Shown here piece after piece: positions 17,212 through 26,701 of a stretch of 64,000 bases of DNA (within the stretch, counting starts at the first letter, position 1; each line of letters begins with the position of its first letter). The position numbers were made by a program, and so were the translations under genes. Location of the stretch: assembly GCA_029266615.1 (NCBI GenBank), contig JAQSWN010000016.1, positions 1-64,000 of the forward strand, written 5' to 3'. Origin of the DNA: Polyangiaceae bacterium (lineage in GTDB: Bacteria > Myxococcota_A > Polyangia > Polyangiales > Polyangiaceae). The notes below the pieces were generated by a model. It was not told the DNA's origin and searched no databases. It worked only from the letters and a program-made list of their open reading frames with translations.

Positions 17212-20200
17212 TGGATCCAGCGCAGATCCAGCGTCATCGGAAAGTCAGGATTCACCCGCACCTGTTGCGGCGTGAACGACCCCTGCGTGTGCCCGAAAGC
17301 GTTGAATCGCGCGATACGTCGGCCCTCAGCGGCCGCGGCATTGACTGGCCGGTCGAAGGCGGCCCGGCCTCCCGCATGGACGATGTGGTAGGTCGCGCCC
17401 GCGATCGAGCGCTGATTCCAGCGATCGTACAAGTCGAAGCGCAGCGGACCGTGAGTCCCGATCGTCGGGTGCAAGCAGGAGGGAGGTTGCCACGCGCGGT
17501 ACCGCACGCCGCACACGTACTCACCGCGCACGCCGGTGGGGGTGAGCGGTAGCTCCACTCCATTGACCGACACGTGGTGGCGCTCTGGCGCGACCCCGAA
17601 CACGCGCACCTGCAGCCGTTCCAAAGACGAGTCCACGTAGCGCGCCTGGCCGCCCGCGCCGCTCTCCTCACCCAGCACGTTCCACGGCTCCAGCGCGCCG
17701 CGCAGCTCCAGCTGAGTCGTGTCTTTCACGACTGTACCCAAAAGAGGAAAGCGGAACTCGAAATGAGGCTTGAACCAAGCCGAATCCATGGCCACGCCGC
17801 GACGAGACAGCTCGCCCAGCACGTCTTGGAAATCCACATCCACGAAGTAGGGCAGGAGAAAGCGATCGTGGACTTGAGTGCCCCAATGCACGAGCGGCTG
17901 CGTGTAGGGCTGCTCCCAGAAGCTGGCGAGCAGCGCGCGGATCAACAGCTGCGTGGCGCTCGACATGCGCGCGTGCGGCGGCATCTCGAACGAGCGCAGC
18001 TCCACGAGGCCGAGCCGCCCCGTCGGACCGTCCGGCGAGTACAGCTTGTCGATGCAGATTTCCGTGCGATGAGTGTTGCCGGTGAGGTCCACCAGCAAAT
18101 GCCGGAAGATGCGATCCACCAGCCAGGGCGGACAATTCACGCCTCGCGCCGGAAGCCGTGAGATCGCTAGCGAGAGCTCGTGCACGGACTCGTCACGGCC
18201 CTCGTCCGTGCGCGGCGCTTGCGACGTCGGGCCGATGAAGCGACCAGAGAAGAGGTACGAAAGCGACGGGTGATTGTGCCAAAATGAGACGAGGCTCGCC
18301 AACAGATCGGGCCGTCTTAAAAACGGGCTGTCACCTGCGGTCGCCCCGCCCATCACGAAGTGGTTCCCGCCGCCGGAGCCGATGTGAGCGCCGTCGAGCT
18401 CGAACTTCTCCGCCACGAGGTGCTCGGCGCGCGCTTCTTCGTAGAGCAGCTCGGTTTGGCTCACGAGCTCCGGGAAGGAGCGCACGTAAGGCACGTTCAC
18501 TTCGATGACGCCCGGATCCGGCGTGACCTTGAAGTTGCCGAGGCGCGGGTCGTCCGGCGGCGCGTACCCTTCGAGCTCGACGGGAATGCCGAGCTCCTTC
18601 GCGCAGACTTCAATCGCCGCGACGAGCTCCAGGTAACCTTCGAGCGTCGCCACTGGCGGCATGAAGATGTGCAACATCCCCTGACGCGGCTCCGCCACCA
18701 GCGCCGTGCGAACGACGCCAGTCGCAGACTCGAACGCGCTCGGCGACGTGCGGCGTACTCCATACGGATCCAACGTGGCTTTGGGCGCGGATGGCGGCTT
18801 GCTACCAGTGCCGCCATCTCCCTCACCGCCCGCGCCGCGGACGCGGCCACGATCGACGCGCGTCGGCTCGGCGCGGCCAGAATACTGCGGCGGTCCGGCT
18901 TCGCCTCCACGCGCCCCGACCGGGAAGGTGAACTGGCGCGGCAGCGGCGGGCGCTCCGCGAACGTATCGAGGGGCGGCTCGAAGCCGCGATCTTGCTGCT
19001 CGGCCCAGGGCTGCGAGTCCAACGGCAGGCGGAAACCAGCTGCCGAATCTCCCGGGATGAGGAAGCAGTGCTCGTCCCTCAAGAACCAGCGCCCGCTCAC
19101 CCAGCGCCGGTCCCAATGCGCCAGCGGCAGCACGTAACCGACCACGGTGTTGAGGCCCTGCTTGAAGACGCGCGCTAGCCGCGCGCGCTCGATGGGGTCG
19201 TCCAGGCGCGACTCCAGCGGGTCCACGTTGGTGGGAAGGCGTCGCTCACGCCAGAGATGGTACCAGGCGTCTTCGAACGCCGGCATGGTGCCCGGCTGCT
19301 CGACGGAGAGCAGCTCCGTGAGGCGCTTGACGAAGCGGCTCGCCTGCTCCGGCCCGTGGCCATAGTTGGTCCCGGTCATCGCGATGAGCGACGGGTCTTG
19401 CCAAGTGGGCACGCCGTCGTGCCGGAAGTAGCAAGCGAGCGCCCAGCGCGGCAGCGGCTCCCCGGGGTACCACTTGCCCTGACCGTGGAACAAGAAGCCT
19501 CCCGGCTGCCACGCACCGTGCAAGCGGCGCAGCAGGCGATCGCCCATTTCCTGTTTGTTCCCGCCCAAAGCAGCGGTATTCCACTCTGGCGCGTCCGGCT
19601 CGCGGCTGCTCACGAACGTGGGCTCTCCGCCCATGGTGAGCCGCACGTCACCTTCGAAGAGGCGACGGTCGACCTCGTTGCCGCAGCGAACCAGCGCCTC
19701 CCACTCCTCTTCCGTGTACGGCTTGGTGACGCGCGGGCGATCGATCACGCGCTCCACCTTCATCTCGAAGCCGAACTCGGTTTCGATTTCCTCCGCCGTG
19801 AGGATGCCGCCTTCGATGGGCGCGGCCGACGCGGGCTCCGGGGAGCAGGCAAGCGGGATGTGCCCTTCCGAAGCGAACAACCCGGACGTGGGATCGAGCC
19901 CAATCCAGCCAGCGCCAGGGACGTAGGCCTCGCACCACGCGTGCAGATCCGTAAAGTCCGACTCTGGCCCCGTGGGACCTTCGAGCGGCTTTTGGTCGGG
20001 GACGAGCTGAATCAAGTAGCCGGACACGAAGCGCGCAGCGATGCCCAGCTCGCGCAGGACATGTACGAGCAGCCAGCTCGAGTCCCGGCAAGAGCCGCGG
20101 CCTTTTTCCAGCGTTTCTTCGGGCGTTTGCACGCCCGGTTCCATGCGAATGACGTAGTCGACCACCTCTCGAACGGAGCGGTTCACGTCTACCAGGAAGT

Positions 20201-20627
20201 CCACCGTGCCGCGCGAGCGCAGGTCCAGCTTCGACATGAAGCTACGGAAGGCAGCGTTGCGCTCGCCCTTGGCGAGGTACGGCGCCAGCTCACGCTGCAG
20301 CGCAGCCGCATACTTGAACGGATACTTCTGAGCGCTGTCCTCCAAGAAGAAGTCGAACGGATTGATGGCTTCCAGGTCGACCACCAAGTCCACGTCGACC
20401 GAAAACTCCTTCACCGGCTCCGACACCACCACGCGGGCCAAGAAGTTGCCCTGCGGGTCTTGCTGCCAATTCAGGAAATGGTCACGCGGCGCGATGCGCA
20501 GCGAGTAACTGAGCACCGGCGTCCGTGTGTGCGGTGCGGGCCGGAGCCGCACGACCTGCGCCCCGAGCAGCACGGGCGTGGCGTAGCGGTAGCTCGTCTT
20601 GTGAGTGAGCGCGACACGAATAGCCAT
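17208..20627 (-). CDS. DUF2126-family protein with N-terminal transglutaminase domain
   Basis: An 1139-residue protein, usual length for the COG4196/DUF2126 family. Residues about 1-270 are a transglutaminase: N-terminal beta domain (IRVALTHKTSYRYATPVLLG), then GRGSCRDSSWLLVHVLRELG (Cys about 178), DLHAWCEAYVPGAGW (His about 230) and GLDPTSG (Asp about 243). The remaining ~850 residues are DUF2126, with segments such as RLTMGGEPTFVSSREPDAPE and NHPSLSYLFSGRFIGPTSQA. A Gly/Pro/Arg-rich linker occurs near residues 590-660. The C-terminal half includes the ELRSFEMPPHARMS region. It lies between the alpha-E gene (14 nt upstream) and the ATP-grasp/alpha-E fusion (4-nt overlap). Activity is predicted from the triad only. 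Confidence 0.88.
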   Translation of the reverse strand: MAIRVALTHKTSYRYATPVLLGAQVVRLRPAPHTRTPVLSYSLRIAPRDHFLNWQQDPQGNFLARVVVSEPVKEFSVDVDLVVDLEAINPFDFFLEDSAQKYPFKYAAALQRELAPYLAKGERNAAFRSFMSKLDLRSRGTVDFLVDVNRSVREVVDYVIRMEPGVQTPEETLEKGRGSCRDSSWLLVHVLRELGIAARFVSGYLIQLVPDQKPLEGPTGPESDFTDLHAWCEAYVPGAGWIGLDPTSGLFASEGHIPLACSPEPASAAPIEGGILTAEEIETEFGFEMKVERVIDRPRVTKPYTEEEWEALVRCGNEVDRRLFEGDVRLTMGGEPTFVSSREPDAPEWNTAALGGNKQEMGDRLLRRLHGAWQPGGFLFHGQGKWYPGEPLPRWALACYFRHDGVPTWQDPSLIAMTGTNYGHGPEQASRFVKRLTELLSVEQPGTMPAFEDAWYHLWRERRLPTNVDPLESRLDDPIERARLARVFKQGLNTVVGYVLPLAHWDRRWVSGRWFLRDEHCFLIPGDSAAGFRLPLDSQPWAEQQDRGFEPPLDTFAERPPLPRQFTFPVGARGGEAGPPQYSGRAEPTRVDRGRVRGAGGEGDGGTGSKPPSAPKATLDPYGVRRTSPSAFESATGVVRTALVAEPRQGMLHIFMPPVATLEGYLELVAAIEVCAKELGIPVELEGYAPPDDPRLGNFKVTPDPGVIEVNVPYVRSFPELVSQTELLYEEARAEHLVAEKFELDGAHIGSGGGNHFVMGGATAGDSPFLRRPDLLASLVSFWHNHPSLSYLFSGRFIGPTSQAPRTDEGRDESVHELSLAISRLPARGVNCPPWLVDRIFRHLLVDLTGNTHRTEICIDKLYSPDGPTGRLGLVELRSFEMPPHARMSSATQLLIRALLASFWEQPYTQPLVHWGTQVHDRFLLPYFVDVDFQDVLGELSRRGVAMDSAWFKPHFEFRFPLLGTVVKDTTQLELRGALEPWNVLGEESGAGGQARYVDSSLERLQVRVFGVAPERHHVSVNGVELPLTPTGVRGEYVCGVRYRAWQPPSCLHPTIGTHGPLRFDLYDRWNQRSIAGATYHIVHAGGRAAFDRPVNAAAAEGRRIARFNAFGHTQGSFTPQQVRVNPDFPMTLDLRWIQ

Positions 20628-20641
20628 ATTACGGACCTAAG

Positions 20642-21670
20642 CTAAAATTCGAAAAACTGACTCTGAATTGCGGAGCCGGCTTCGTTGAGCTGGCCCTGCA
20701 AAGAATCGACGTACTGGTGAAGCCCAAGCTCCATGATTTCGTCGATTTTCGCGTAGTCGAGCTCGGAACGGAGGCGTCCGAGCAAGCGCTCCGCTTCGCT
20801 CTCGAAAGAGCCGAGCGGCGCGCCGGAGATGCTGTGCAGGCTTTCCTGCGCGCGGCGCACGCAGCGCAGGATGCTGCGTGGGAAGTGGCGATCCAAAAGC
20901 AAGAACTCGGAAACGGCCGCCGGCGTAGTGACGTGCCAGATCTGACGGTACATCTGCAAAGCGCTCGCGGAGTTGAGCAGCGTCGACCAACCGACATGAT
21001 CCACCGCGACGCTGCCGTTCTGGGCTTGAGTCTGCGTCTGCCCCCGCCCCGGCGTTGCCGTTTGCGCCTGGGTCTGCGTTTGCGTCTGGTCCTGGGTCTG
21101 CGTCTGCGTCTGCGTCGGGGTCAGCAAGAAGTACTTCACGTCCAAGATGCGTGAGGTCTTGTCCGCTCGCTCCAGCATGCGCCCCAGATTGGCGAAGTGG
21201 TAGGCTTCGCCCCGCGACAGCGTAGCGTTGGTAACGCCTTCGAAATAGATTCCGGCACGTTTCACCTTGGCGCAGAAGTCGATGAGGTCCTCCGGCTGCG
21301 AGCCAGGGCGGGCCGCGTGCACCACCATCAAGTAGAACTCGTTGAGCTCCTGCCACATCTCCCGAGAAATGATGTCGCGGACACTGCGCGCGTTTTCCCG
21401 CGCTCGAGACACGCTCGTGAGAATGGAGCTGGAGTACTCGTCGTCGAACGTCAGAAACTGGGTGACGTTCTCGGGCGTGGCCTTCCCGTACTTCTTTTCG
21501 AAGAACTCTTGGTCCCCGGTCGTGTGCACGAGGGAGGCCCAATCGCGCTCGCCGTGAGCCGAGCTCTCCAGCATCAAGTTCAGGCTCACGTCGACGAAGC
21601 GCGCGACGTTCTCCGCGCGCTCCACGTAGCAGCTCGCCCAGTAAATGGCGTCAGCGACGCGGCTCAGCAT
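20642..21670 (-). CDS. Stand-alone alpha-E domain protein with Gln/Thr-rich insert
   Basis: A 342-residue alpha-E (COG2307) protein. The start at 21670 gives the family opening MLSRVADAIYWASCYVERAE. The second signature, LGRMLERADKTSRILDVKYF, is at about residues 158-180. An insert of roughly 37 residues (about 183-220), made of repeated Thr-Gln dipeptides, separates it from the C-terminal helical part. Alpha-E proteins are all-helical, have conserved acidic and arginine residues and always travel with ATP-grasp and transglutaminase genes. It lies 28 nt after the ATP-grasp gene and 14 nt before the DUF2126 gene. Confidence 0.88.
   Translation of the reverse strand: MLSRVADAIYWASCYVERAENVARFVDVSLNLMLESSAHGERDWASLVHTTGDQEFFEKKYGKATPENVTQFLTFDDEYSSSILTSVSRARENARSVRDIISREMWQELNEFYLMVVHAARPGSQPEDLIDFCAKVKRAGIYFEGVTNATLSRGEAYHFANLGRMLERADKTSRILDVKYFLLTPTQTQTQTQDQTQTQTQAQTATPGRGQTQTQAQNGSVAVDHVGWSTLLNSASALQMYRQIWHVTTPAAVSEFLLLDRHFPRSILRCVRRAQESLHSISGAPLGSFESEAERLLGRLRSELDYAKIDEIMELGLHQYVDSLQGQLNEAGSAIQSQFFEF
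21012..21122 (-). repeat. Low-complexity Thr-Gln coding repeat in alpha-E gene
   Basis: On the coding strand the sequence is built of hexamers acgcag/acccag with small variations, coding alternating Thr and Gln, interrupted by a Pro-Gly-Arg-Gly break. It is inside the alpha-E gene and stays in frame. Such runs are prone to slippage, so copy number may vary between strains. Confidence 0.75.
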
Positions 21671-21698
21671 TTGGCAGCTCCCCGATCTAGTGGCGCGG

Positions 21699-23129
21699 TC
21701 ACGAGGCCAACACCCAGGTATCTTTGCTGCCGCCACCTTGTGAGGAGTTGACGACGAGCGAGCCCTTCTTCAACGCCACGCGCGTGAGCCCCCCGGGGCT
21801 GACCTGGATTTCCTTGCCGTAGAGCACGTAGGGCCGCAGGTCCACGTGACGACCCTCGATGCGATCGCCGACGATGGTTGGCACGCGCGAGAGCGATAGC
21901 GTCGGCTGGGCGATGTAGCCGCGCGGGTTCTTCTTGATGCGCTCGGCGAAATCCACCCGTTCGGCTGCGGTGGAGTGGGGCCCCACGAGCATGCCGTAAC
22001 CACCCGCGCCGTCCGTCGCTTTCACGACCAAGGCTTCTAGATGAGACAGCACGTAATTGCGATCCTCTTCGTGCGTGCACACGTAGGTGGGAACGTTGGG
22101 GATGATGGCGTCCTGATCCAGATAATATTTGATGATGCGCTCGACGTAGCGGTAGATAGCCTTGTCGTCTGCGACTCCGGTGCCAGGCGCGTTGGCCAGC
22201 GCGACGCGCCCCTTCAAGTAAACGTCGAAGATGCCCGGTACGCCGAGCAGCGACTCGGGCCGGAACGCGAGCGGGTCCATGAAGTCGTCGCTCACGCGTC
22301 GGTAGACGACGTCCACCCGCTGGAGGCCGGCGGTGGTGCGCATCTGCAAGAAGCCGTCGCGCACGACCAGGTCGAACGGCTCGACGAGCTCCACGCCCAT
22401 TTGCTGCGCTAAGAAGGCGTGCTCGTAATAGGCGCTGTTGTAGCGCCCAGGGGTGAGAACCACGACGCGCGGATCCGACACCGCGTCCGGCGCAAGGTGC
22501 CGTAGCGTCTCCAGCAGGCGCAGCGGGTAGTCGTCCACCGGGCGCACACGGAGGCTCTCGAATATTTTCGGGAAGGTGCGCTTGAGCACCTGGCGGTTTT
22601 CGAGCACGTAGCTCACGCCGGAGGGACAACGCAGGTTGTCTTCCAAGACGTAGAACTCGCCGTTCTTGTCGCGCACCAGGTCCGAGCCGGTGATGTGACA
22701 CCAGATTCCGCGTGGAGGCTTCACCCCCTCACATTGAACACGGTAGTCCGCGCAGGTGTGTACGAGGTCCGCCGGAACGACGCCGTCCTTGATGATCTTC
22801 TTTTCGCCGTACACGTCGGCGATGAACAGGTTCAGCGCTTCGATGCGCTGCTTGAGGCCGCGCTCCAGTCGCTCCCACTCTTTGGCGGAGATGATGCGAG
22901 GAATGATATCGAACGGGAAGATGCGCTCCCCTTCCCCCTTGAGCGTGAAGGTGATGCCCATGCTGAGCAGGGCGCGCTCGGCGGCGGCTTGCCTTCCGAG
23001 TAGCTCTCCCTCTGGGAGGCCGTTGATGCCATTGACGAGGCGCGAGCAACCGGGGCGCGGGGCGTCCGTTGCTTCGAAGATCTCGTCGAAAAAAGGGCCA
23101 GTCTGCGGGTCGTAACCGTGGAATTTCAT
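21699..23129 (-). CDS. Circularly permuted ATP-grasp protein (first gene of five-gene operon)
   Basis: A 476-residue protein of the DUF404/DUF407 (COG2308) family. Landmarks are DLVHTCADYRVQCEGVKPPR, SYVLENRQVLKRTFPKIFES, VVVLTPGRYNSAYYEHAFLA, DVVYRRVSDDFMDPLAFRPE and the nucleotide-binding loop LVVKATDGAGGYGMLVGP. The ATG at 23129 is chosen because the protein then starts MKFHGYDPQTGPFFDE as in relatives, with cgaggg upstream. A start nine codons earlier is possible. It is promoter-proximal in the operon ATP-grasp, alpha-E, DUF2126, ATP-grasp/alpha-E, transglutaminase. The family is predicted to form peptide or amide bonds with ATP. The product is unknown. Confidence 0.9.
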   Translation of the reverse strand: MKFHGYDPQTGPFFDEIFEATDAPRPGCSRLVNGINGLPEGELLGRQAAAERALLSMGITFTLKGEGERIFPFDIIPRIISAKEWERLERGLKQRIEALNLFIADVYGEKKIIKDGVVPADLVHTCADYRVQCEGVKPPRGIWCHITGSDLVRDKNGEFYVLEDNLRCPSGVSYVLENRQVLKRTFPKIFESLRVRPVDDYPLRLLETLRHLAPDAVSDPRVVVLTPGRYNSAYYEHAFLAQQMGVELVEPFDLVVRDGFLQMRTTAGLQRVDVVYRRVSDDFMDPLAFRPESLLGVPGIFDVYLKGRVALANAPGTGVADDKAIYRYVERIIKYYLDQDAIIPNVPTYVCTHEEDRNYVLSHLEALVVKATDGAGGYGMLVGPHSTAAERVDFAERIKKNPRGYIAQPTLSLSRVPTIVGDRIEGRHVDLRPYVLYGKEIQVSPGGLTRVALKKGSLVVNSSQGGGSKDTWVLAS

Positions 23130-23609
23130 ATCCCTCGGGCTTTCCTGCGCATCCAAACTTGGTCCCTGGTTCCCAGGAGCTTCGCGAATATTTCAGGTTT
23201 GTTTCGCACTGAACAGCCTCGTGTCGCGCCGCGTCCGCGAATCTCGCTCATCACGTCGCGAAGCTGCTCCCGTCGCCGCTCGGGCGCCATGCTTTTGCCA
23301 AAACGTCGTTCACATCGGCGCAATTCACGGCTTCGACCCTCAGGCCAATCGAGCGTAGCCGGCGCAGACGACCCGCACCACGGCCGGCCAGGCTTCGTGC
23401 GCACCCTCGAGAGAGTCGCACCGGCGTGTCGTTCCGGTGGCCGCGCGATCCATGCCCAGGGCGCTGGCAGCCGCTGCAGCCACCACCCCGAGGTCGCGAT
23501 CGACTCATGCGACTGCGCCCGAGGTAGACGAGGGACGACCTTGCATTCATCGGGGCGGGGCACGCTCCGCTATCCCGGCCCCGCCGATCATTCTGTCAAA
23601 GCGGGTTGC
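23130..23609. other. 480-bp intergenic region upstream of ATP-grasp operon
   Basis: No convincing gene on either strand. Open frames encode Arg/Pro/Ser-rich sequence. The region must carry the promoter for the five-gene minus-strand operon and the 3' end of the DUF1592 gene transcript. No strong hairpin was found by eye. Confidence 0.5.
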
Positions 23610-25262
23610 TCAAGGCGCGCGCCGCTGACGGAAATGCGGCTCCGCGGCGAGTGACGCGAGGTAGTCCACGAAGCCCACCTGACGGTCGATGAAGGCGCCG
23701 CGCTTGGTCTCGCCCAGGCACGCCTCCGCGACGCCGTTCACGTAGGTGGACACGAGGCCGGTCGTGCACTCGTAGGGAGCCTTCTGCGCCGCGAGTCCCT
23801 GCGCGAGCTCCTCTTGGCTCGCGAACTCGAACAGGTGCTGCGCCGGATCTGGGTAACCGGGCATGTAGCTCACGGCGTTGATGGGCAGACCGCCGTCCAA
23901 GTCGCGGTAGCGCCCCGTCTCGTCGAAATGCTCGAAGCCGAAGCCGATGGGATCGAAGCGGGTATGGCAGGATTTGCAGCCCGCGTCGTTCAGGTGAATC
24001 TCTTCGTAGTGCTGGCGCGTGGTGAATTGGCCCGGCATCGGATCGCTCAGCTTGGGCACCGTCGGCGGCACCGGCGGGACGACTCGACACAGCAGTCGAT
24101 CCATCACCAGCACGCCGCGCTTCGTCGGGGACGACGCCTTCGGTCCCGACTGGGCAGCGAGGATCGCCCCCTGGGCGAGGATTCCGATGCCGCGCCCCGC
24201 GGGTCGCGACGTGACGGCGAAGGATGAGGCCGGCGCCGGAAAGCCGTAGAAAGTGGCGAGGGTCGGCGTGGGCGTCGTAAACGGTGCGGTGAGCAGCTCG
24301 TTCAACCCACCGTTTTGGGTGACGACGACCTCGCCGATGAAGCGACGCGTCTCGGCAACCATCTCGTCCCGCAGAGTTTCGAAGTTGGGGATGTTCGCCT
24401 TCGTGACGCTCGCGGTGCGGCCGTAGTGCAGCCAGGCGTCGAAGAAGCGCTCTATCGTACGGAGGCCCGGTTCGCTCAACAAGAGCTCGCGCGCGGTTGC
24501 TTCGAGCGCCTCGGGCGTCGCCAGCTGCCCCGCTTCGGCCTTGCCCAATAGCGCTTCGGTGGGGGCGGTGCCGGTGTAGTCGTACGCGAGCTGGGTCGCG
24601 ATCTCCGCGGGCGTGAGCTGGTACGTGCCGTTCTGCGCAACGCCGATCTCGCGCCGGTAAACGGCGTGAGGCGACTGCACGAGCGCGCGTGTGAGCCACG
24701 CGATGCCCGCCGGAAAACCCTTCGCCGTCGATGCCTGGGTGAAGAGCGCGAGGTACTTGGTCTTTTCGTCTGGGGTGAGGGCGCGCCGGAACAGGCGCTT
24801 GCCGTACTTGTCCAAGAATTGACCGGCACACGTCGCGTCCGGCGCACTGGTGGAGCACGGCAACATATTGGCGAGCGCGGGGCCGCTCACGGCAGCTCCC
24901 GCCGCCTTGCCCGCTTCGTCGAGCTCACCCGCGGTCTGGTTACTGACGCTGAGGAGCGTCGCGTCGTTGTCGAAGCCGTGCTTGGAGATGGGATCCGCGC
25001 TGAGCTTGAGGGTCCACGCGCTCTTCGCCTCGGGGAAGACGTCTTCGAGCGTGTGCAGTAGCTCGTCGCGACTGAGCCGACGCAAGCGAGGCAAGCCGAT
25101 CTTCGACTGACCGCAGACAGAGCTCGGATCGGGGCCGGGCTCGGAACCGCCGACGCCGGACGTACCGGCCATTCCCCCGGGCTGCTGGGAGTCGTTCTTG
25201 TCGCCGCTTCCGCCACAGGCGGCGAGGGTGAGCAGGCCAATGAGACCGAGGAGGCGCCTCAT
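23610..25262 (-). CDS. DUF1592/DUF1588/DUF1585 multidomain lipoprotein with haem-type CxxCH motif (pair A)
   Basis: A 550-residue protein with a lipoprotein signal (MRRLLGLIGLLTLAACGGSG). Domain order follows the Planctomycetes/Myxococcota family: DUF1587-like (about 50-120), DUF1595 (about 150-205, GKRLFRRALTPDEKTKYLAL), DUF1592 (about 210-350), DUF1588 (about 360-460, with CKSCHTRFDPIGFGFEHFDE containing a CxxCH haem-attachment motif) and DUF1585 at the end. The start ATG at 25262 overlaps the DUF1552 stop by 4 nt. These proteins are thought to be surface or periplasmic, possibly electron-carrying. Their biochemical role is unknown. Confidence 0.88.
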   Translation of the reverse strand: MRRLLGLIGLLTLAACGGSGDKNDSQQPGGMAGTSGVGGSEPGPDPSSVCGQSKIGLPRLRRLSRDELLHTLEDVFPEAKSAWTLKLSADPISKHGFDNDATLLSVSNQTAGELDEAGKAAGAAVSGPALANMLPCSTSAPDATCAGQFLDKYGKRLFRRALTPDEKTKYLALFTQASTAKGFPAGIAWLTRALVQSPHAVYRREIGVAQNGTYQLTPAEIATQLAYDYTGTAPTEALLGKAEAGQLATPEALEATARELLLSEPGLRTIERFFDAWLHYGRTASVTKANIPNFETLRDEMVAETRRFIGEVVVTQNGGLNELLTAPFTTPTPTLATFYGFPAPASSFAVTSRPAGRGIGILAQGAILAAQSGPKASSPTKRGVLVMDRLLCRVVPPVPPTVPKLSDPMPGQFTTRQHYEEIHLNDAGCKSCHTRFDPIGFGFEHFDETGRYRDLDGGLPINAVSYMPGYPDPAQHLFEFASQEELAQGLAAQKAPYECTTGLVSTYVNGVAEACLGETKRGAFIDRQVGFVDYLASLAAEPHFRQRRAP

Positions 25263-26701
25263 GCCAGCACCTCCGCCATCATGCCGGTCGAGTCTGGGAA
25301 CGTGCCGGTGGTGCCCATGGCTTGGCACAGCGAACGGTACAGGTCACCCGCCGGACGGTCCTGCGGGAACGTCACCACGCGACCTGGTTTCAAGGCGCCT
25401 CCGCCGCCGCCAATGATGACGGAGGGGATGTACGTGTTCACGCCTTCTGCGCCTGACGTGGTGATTAGCTTGGTCTCGGTCGTGTGCCACGCGCCGTCGC
25501 CAATCTCGCTCATGACGTAGACGATGGTGTTGTCGATGACCTTCTTGCTCGGGTCCGCCGGATCCGGCTCCAACAGCCCCGCGAGCGCGTGCGTGTAGAG
25601 CTGCTCCATGAACCAACGCTGGCACTTGGCGAATGCCTGGCGCGCCGTCACTTGCAACGTTTTCGCCGGATACGCATCCGCCTGCGGCGTGGTGTGCGAC
25701 AGCAAGCTGTGGTGAGGCCCCGGCGACTGCATGAATTTGAAGTCGAACTCGCAGTTCGTGTACATCGGCTGAACGGCCACGACCTGACGCGCGTTGCACT
25801 TGATGGCCGCGCCCGCGACCGCCAGCTGCGCCGCGAGCAGCATCGGGAAGTTCTCCTCCTTGAGGAAGAACTCGTCCGACTGCCCGGCAGCGGCGGTGCG
25901 CAGCGCCTCGAGCGCGGGTAGCGAGGGCGCGCTGTCGCAACTAATGGCGCCGCCGCCTCCTCCTGCCTTGAGCGACGCGATGGCGTCGAGGTGCTTCTTG
26001 AGCTTGGTTTGCTCTTCGGTGAGGCCGTTCAGCTCCTGCGAGAGCGTTTGCAGCTCCCCTTCGGTCAGAGAGCGGAGTGAATTGGTCAGCTCCACGTCCG
26101 GATCCGGACCGGTGTCCGGCTTGGGGGCGGAGATGCCACTGAACACGGCGTCGTACGCGGCGAGCGGGTTCTTCTCTGGAACGACGGGGGTGCCGTCCCA
26201 CATCAGCTTGCCGTCTTTGTCCAAGCCGAAGGGGCGGTGCGCGCAAGCGCCGAGAACGAGCGGCTTGACGTTGAGGCCAGCGGCGATTTGATGCTCCAGA
26301 GTCACGCGCGGCGCGCCTTCGTCCGGCAGCTTCTCGTCGGGCCCGCTCAAGCCCGAAAGCGCTACGGCGAGCGCCTCGTGGGTTTGGGCACCCTTGGGGT
26401 AGCGAATGCCCTGCACGACCGTGGTGTAGGCCTTCAGCTGCTCTTCGAACGGGCCGAGGATGCCGACGCCCGGGGCGCTGAGTGAGAACTGGGTCGGGTC
26501 GTTCGCCATGACCTGGGGCGAGAAGTGCTCCGGGGGCGCGCCGTGCGGCATGTAAAACAAGAGGAACCGCTTCGATGCGGGTGTCGCCTGCGCCAGCGCG
26601 ACGCTCGATAAGCGCGACGCCGCCGCGGCCGAGAGTCCCACCCCTAGCGCGCTGAGGAAGATGCGGCGACGAACGCGGAAGGCAGCGTTGCTGTGACCCA
26701 T
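25259..26701 (-). CDS. DUF1552-family secreted protein (pair A)
   Basis: A 480-residue protein with a twin-arginine style signal (RVRRRIFLSALGVGLSAAAA, AxA-like end LAQA). The mature part has the DUF1552 opening FLLFYMPHGAPPEHFSP and the later DNTIVYVMSEIGDGAWHTTE and IPSVIIGGGGGALKPGR segments. DUF1552 is related to DUF1501/alkaline phosphatase-like folds but no reaction is known. The start at 26701 has an aaagga site, better than the ATG seven codons upstream. Co-transcribed with the DUF1592 lipoprotein gene downstream (ATGA overlap). The two products probably act together outside the inner membrane. Confidence 0.88.
   Translation of the reverse strand: MGHSNAAFRVRRRIFLSALGVGLSAAAASRLSSVALAQATPASKRFLLFYMPHGAPPEHFSPQVMANDPTQFSLSAPGVGILGPFEEQLKAYTTVVQGIRYPKGAQTHEALAVALSGLSGPDEKLPDEGAPRVTLEHQIAAGLNVKPLVLGACAHRPFGLDKDGKLMWDGTPVVPEKNPLAAYDAVFSGISAPKPDTGPDPDVELTNSLRSLTEGELQTLSQELNGLTEEQTKLKKHLDAIASLKAGGGGGAISCDSAPSLPALEALRTAAAGQSDEFFLKEENFPMLLAAQLAVAGAAIKCNARQVVAVQPMYTNCEFDFKFMQSPGPHHSLLSHTTPQADAYPAKTLQVTARQAFAKCQRWFMEQLYTHALAGLLEPDPADPSKKVIDNTIVYVMSEIGDGAWHTTETKLITTSGAEGVNTYIPSVIIGGGGGALKPGRVVTFPQDRPAGDLYRSLCQAMGTTGTFPDSTGMMAEVLA

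Noticed and set aside
19257-20645. 462-codon plus-strand frame opposite the DUF2126 gene
   Set aside because: Very high GC gives long open antisense frames. The opposite strand encodes a clear conserved protein.
23126-23563. Minus-strand 145-codon frame in the gap before the ATP-grasp gene
   Set aside because: Composition is Arg/Pro/Ser-rich, it overlaps the ATP-grasp start, and has no recognisable pattern.
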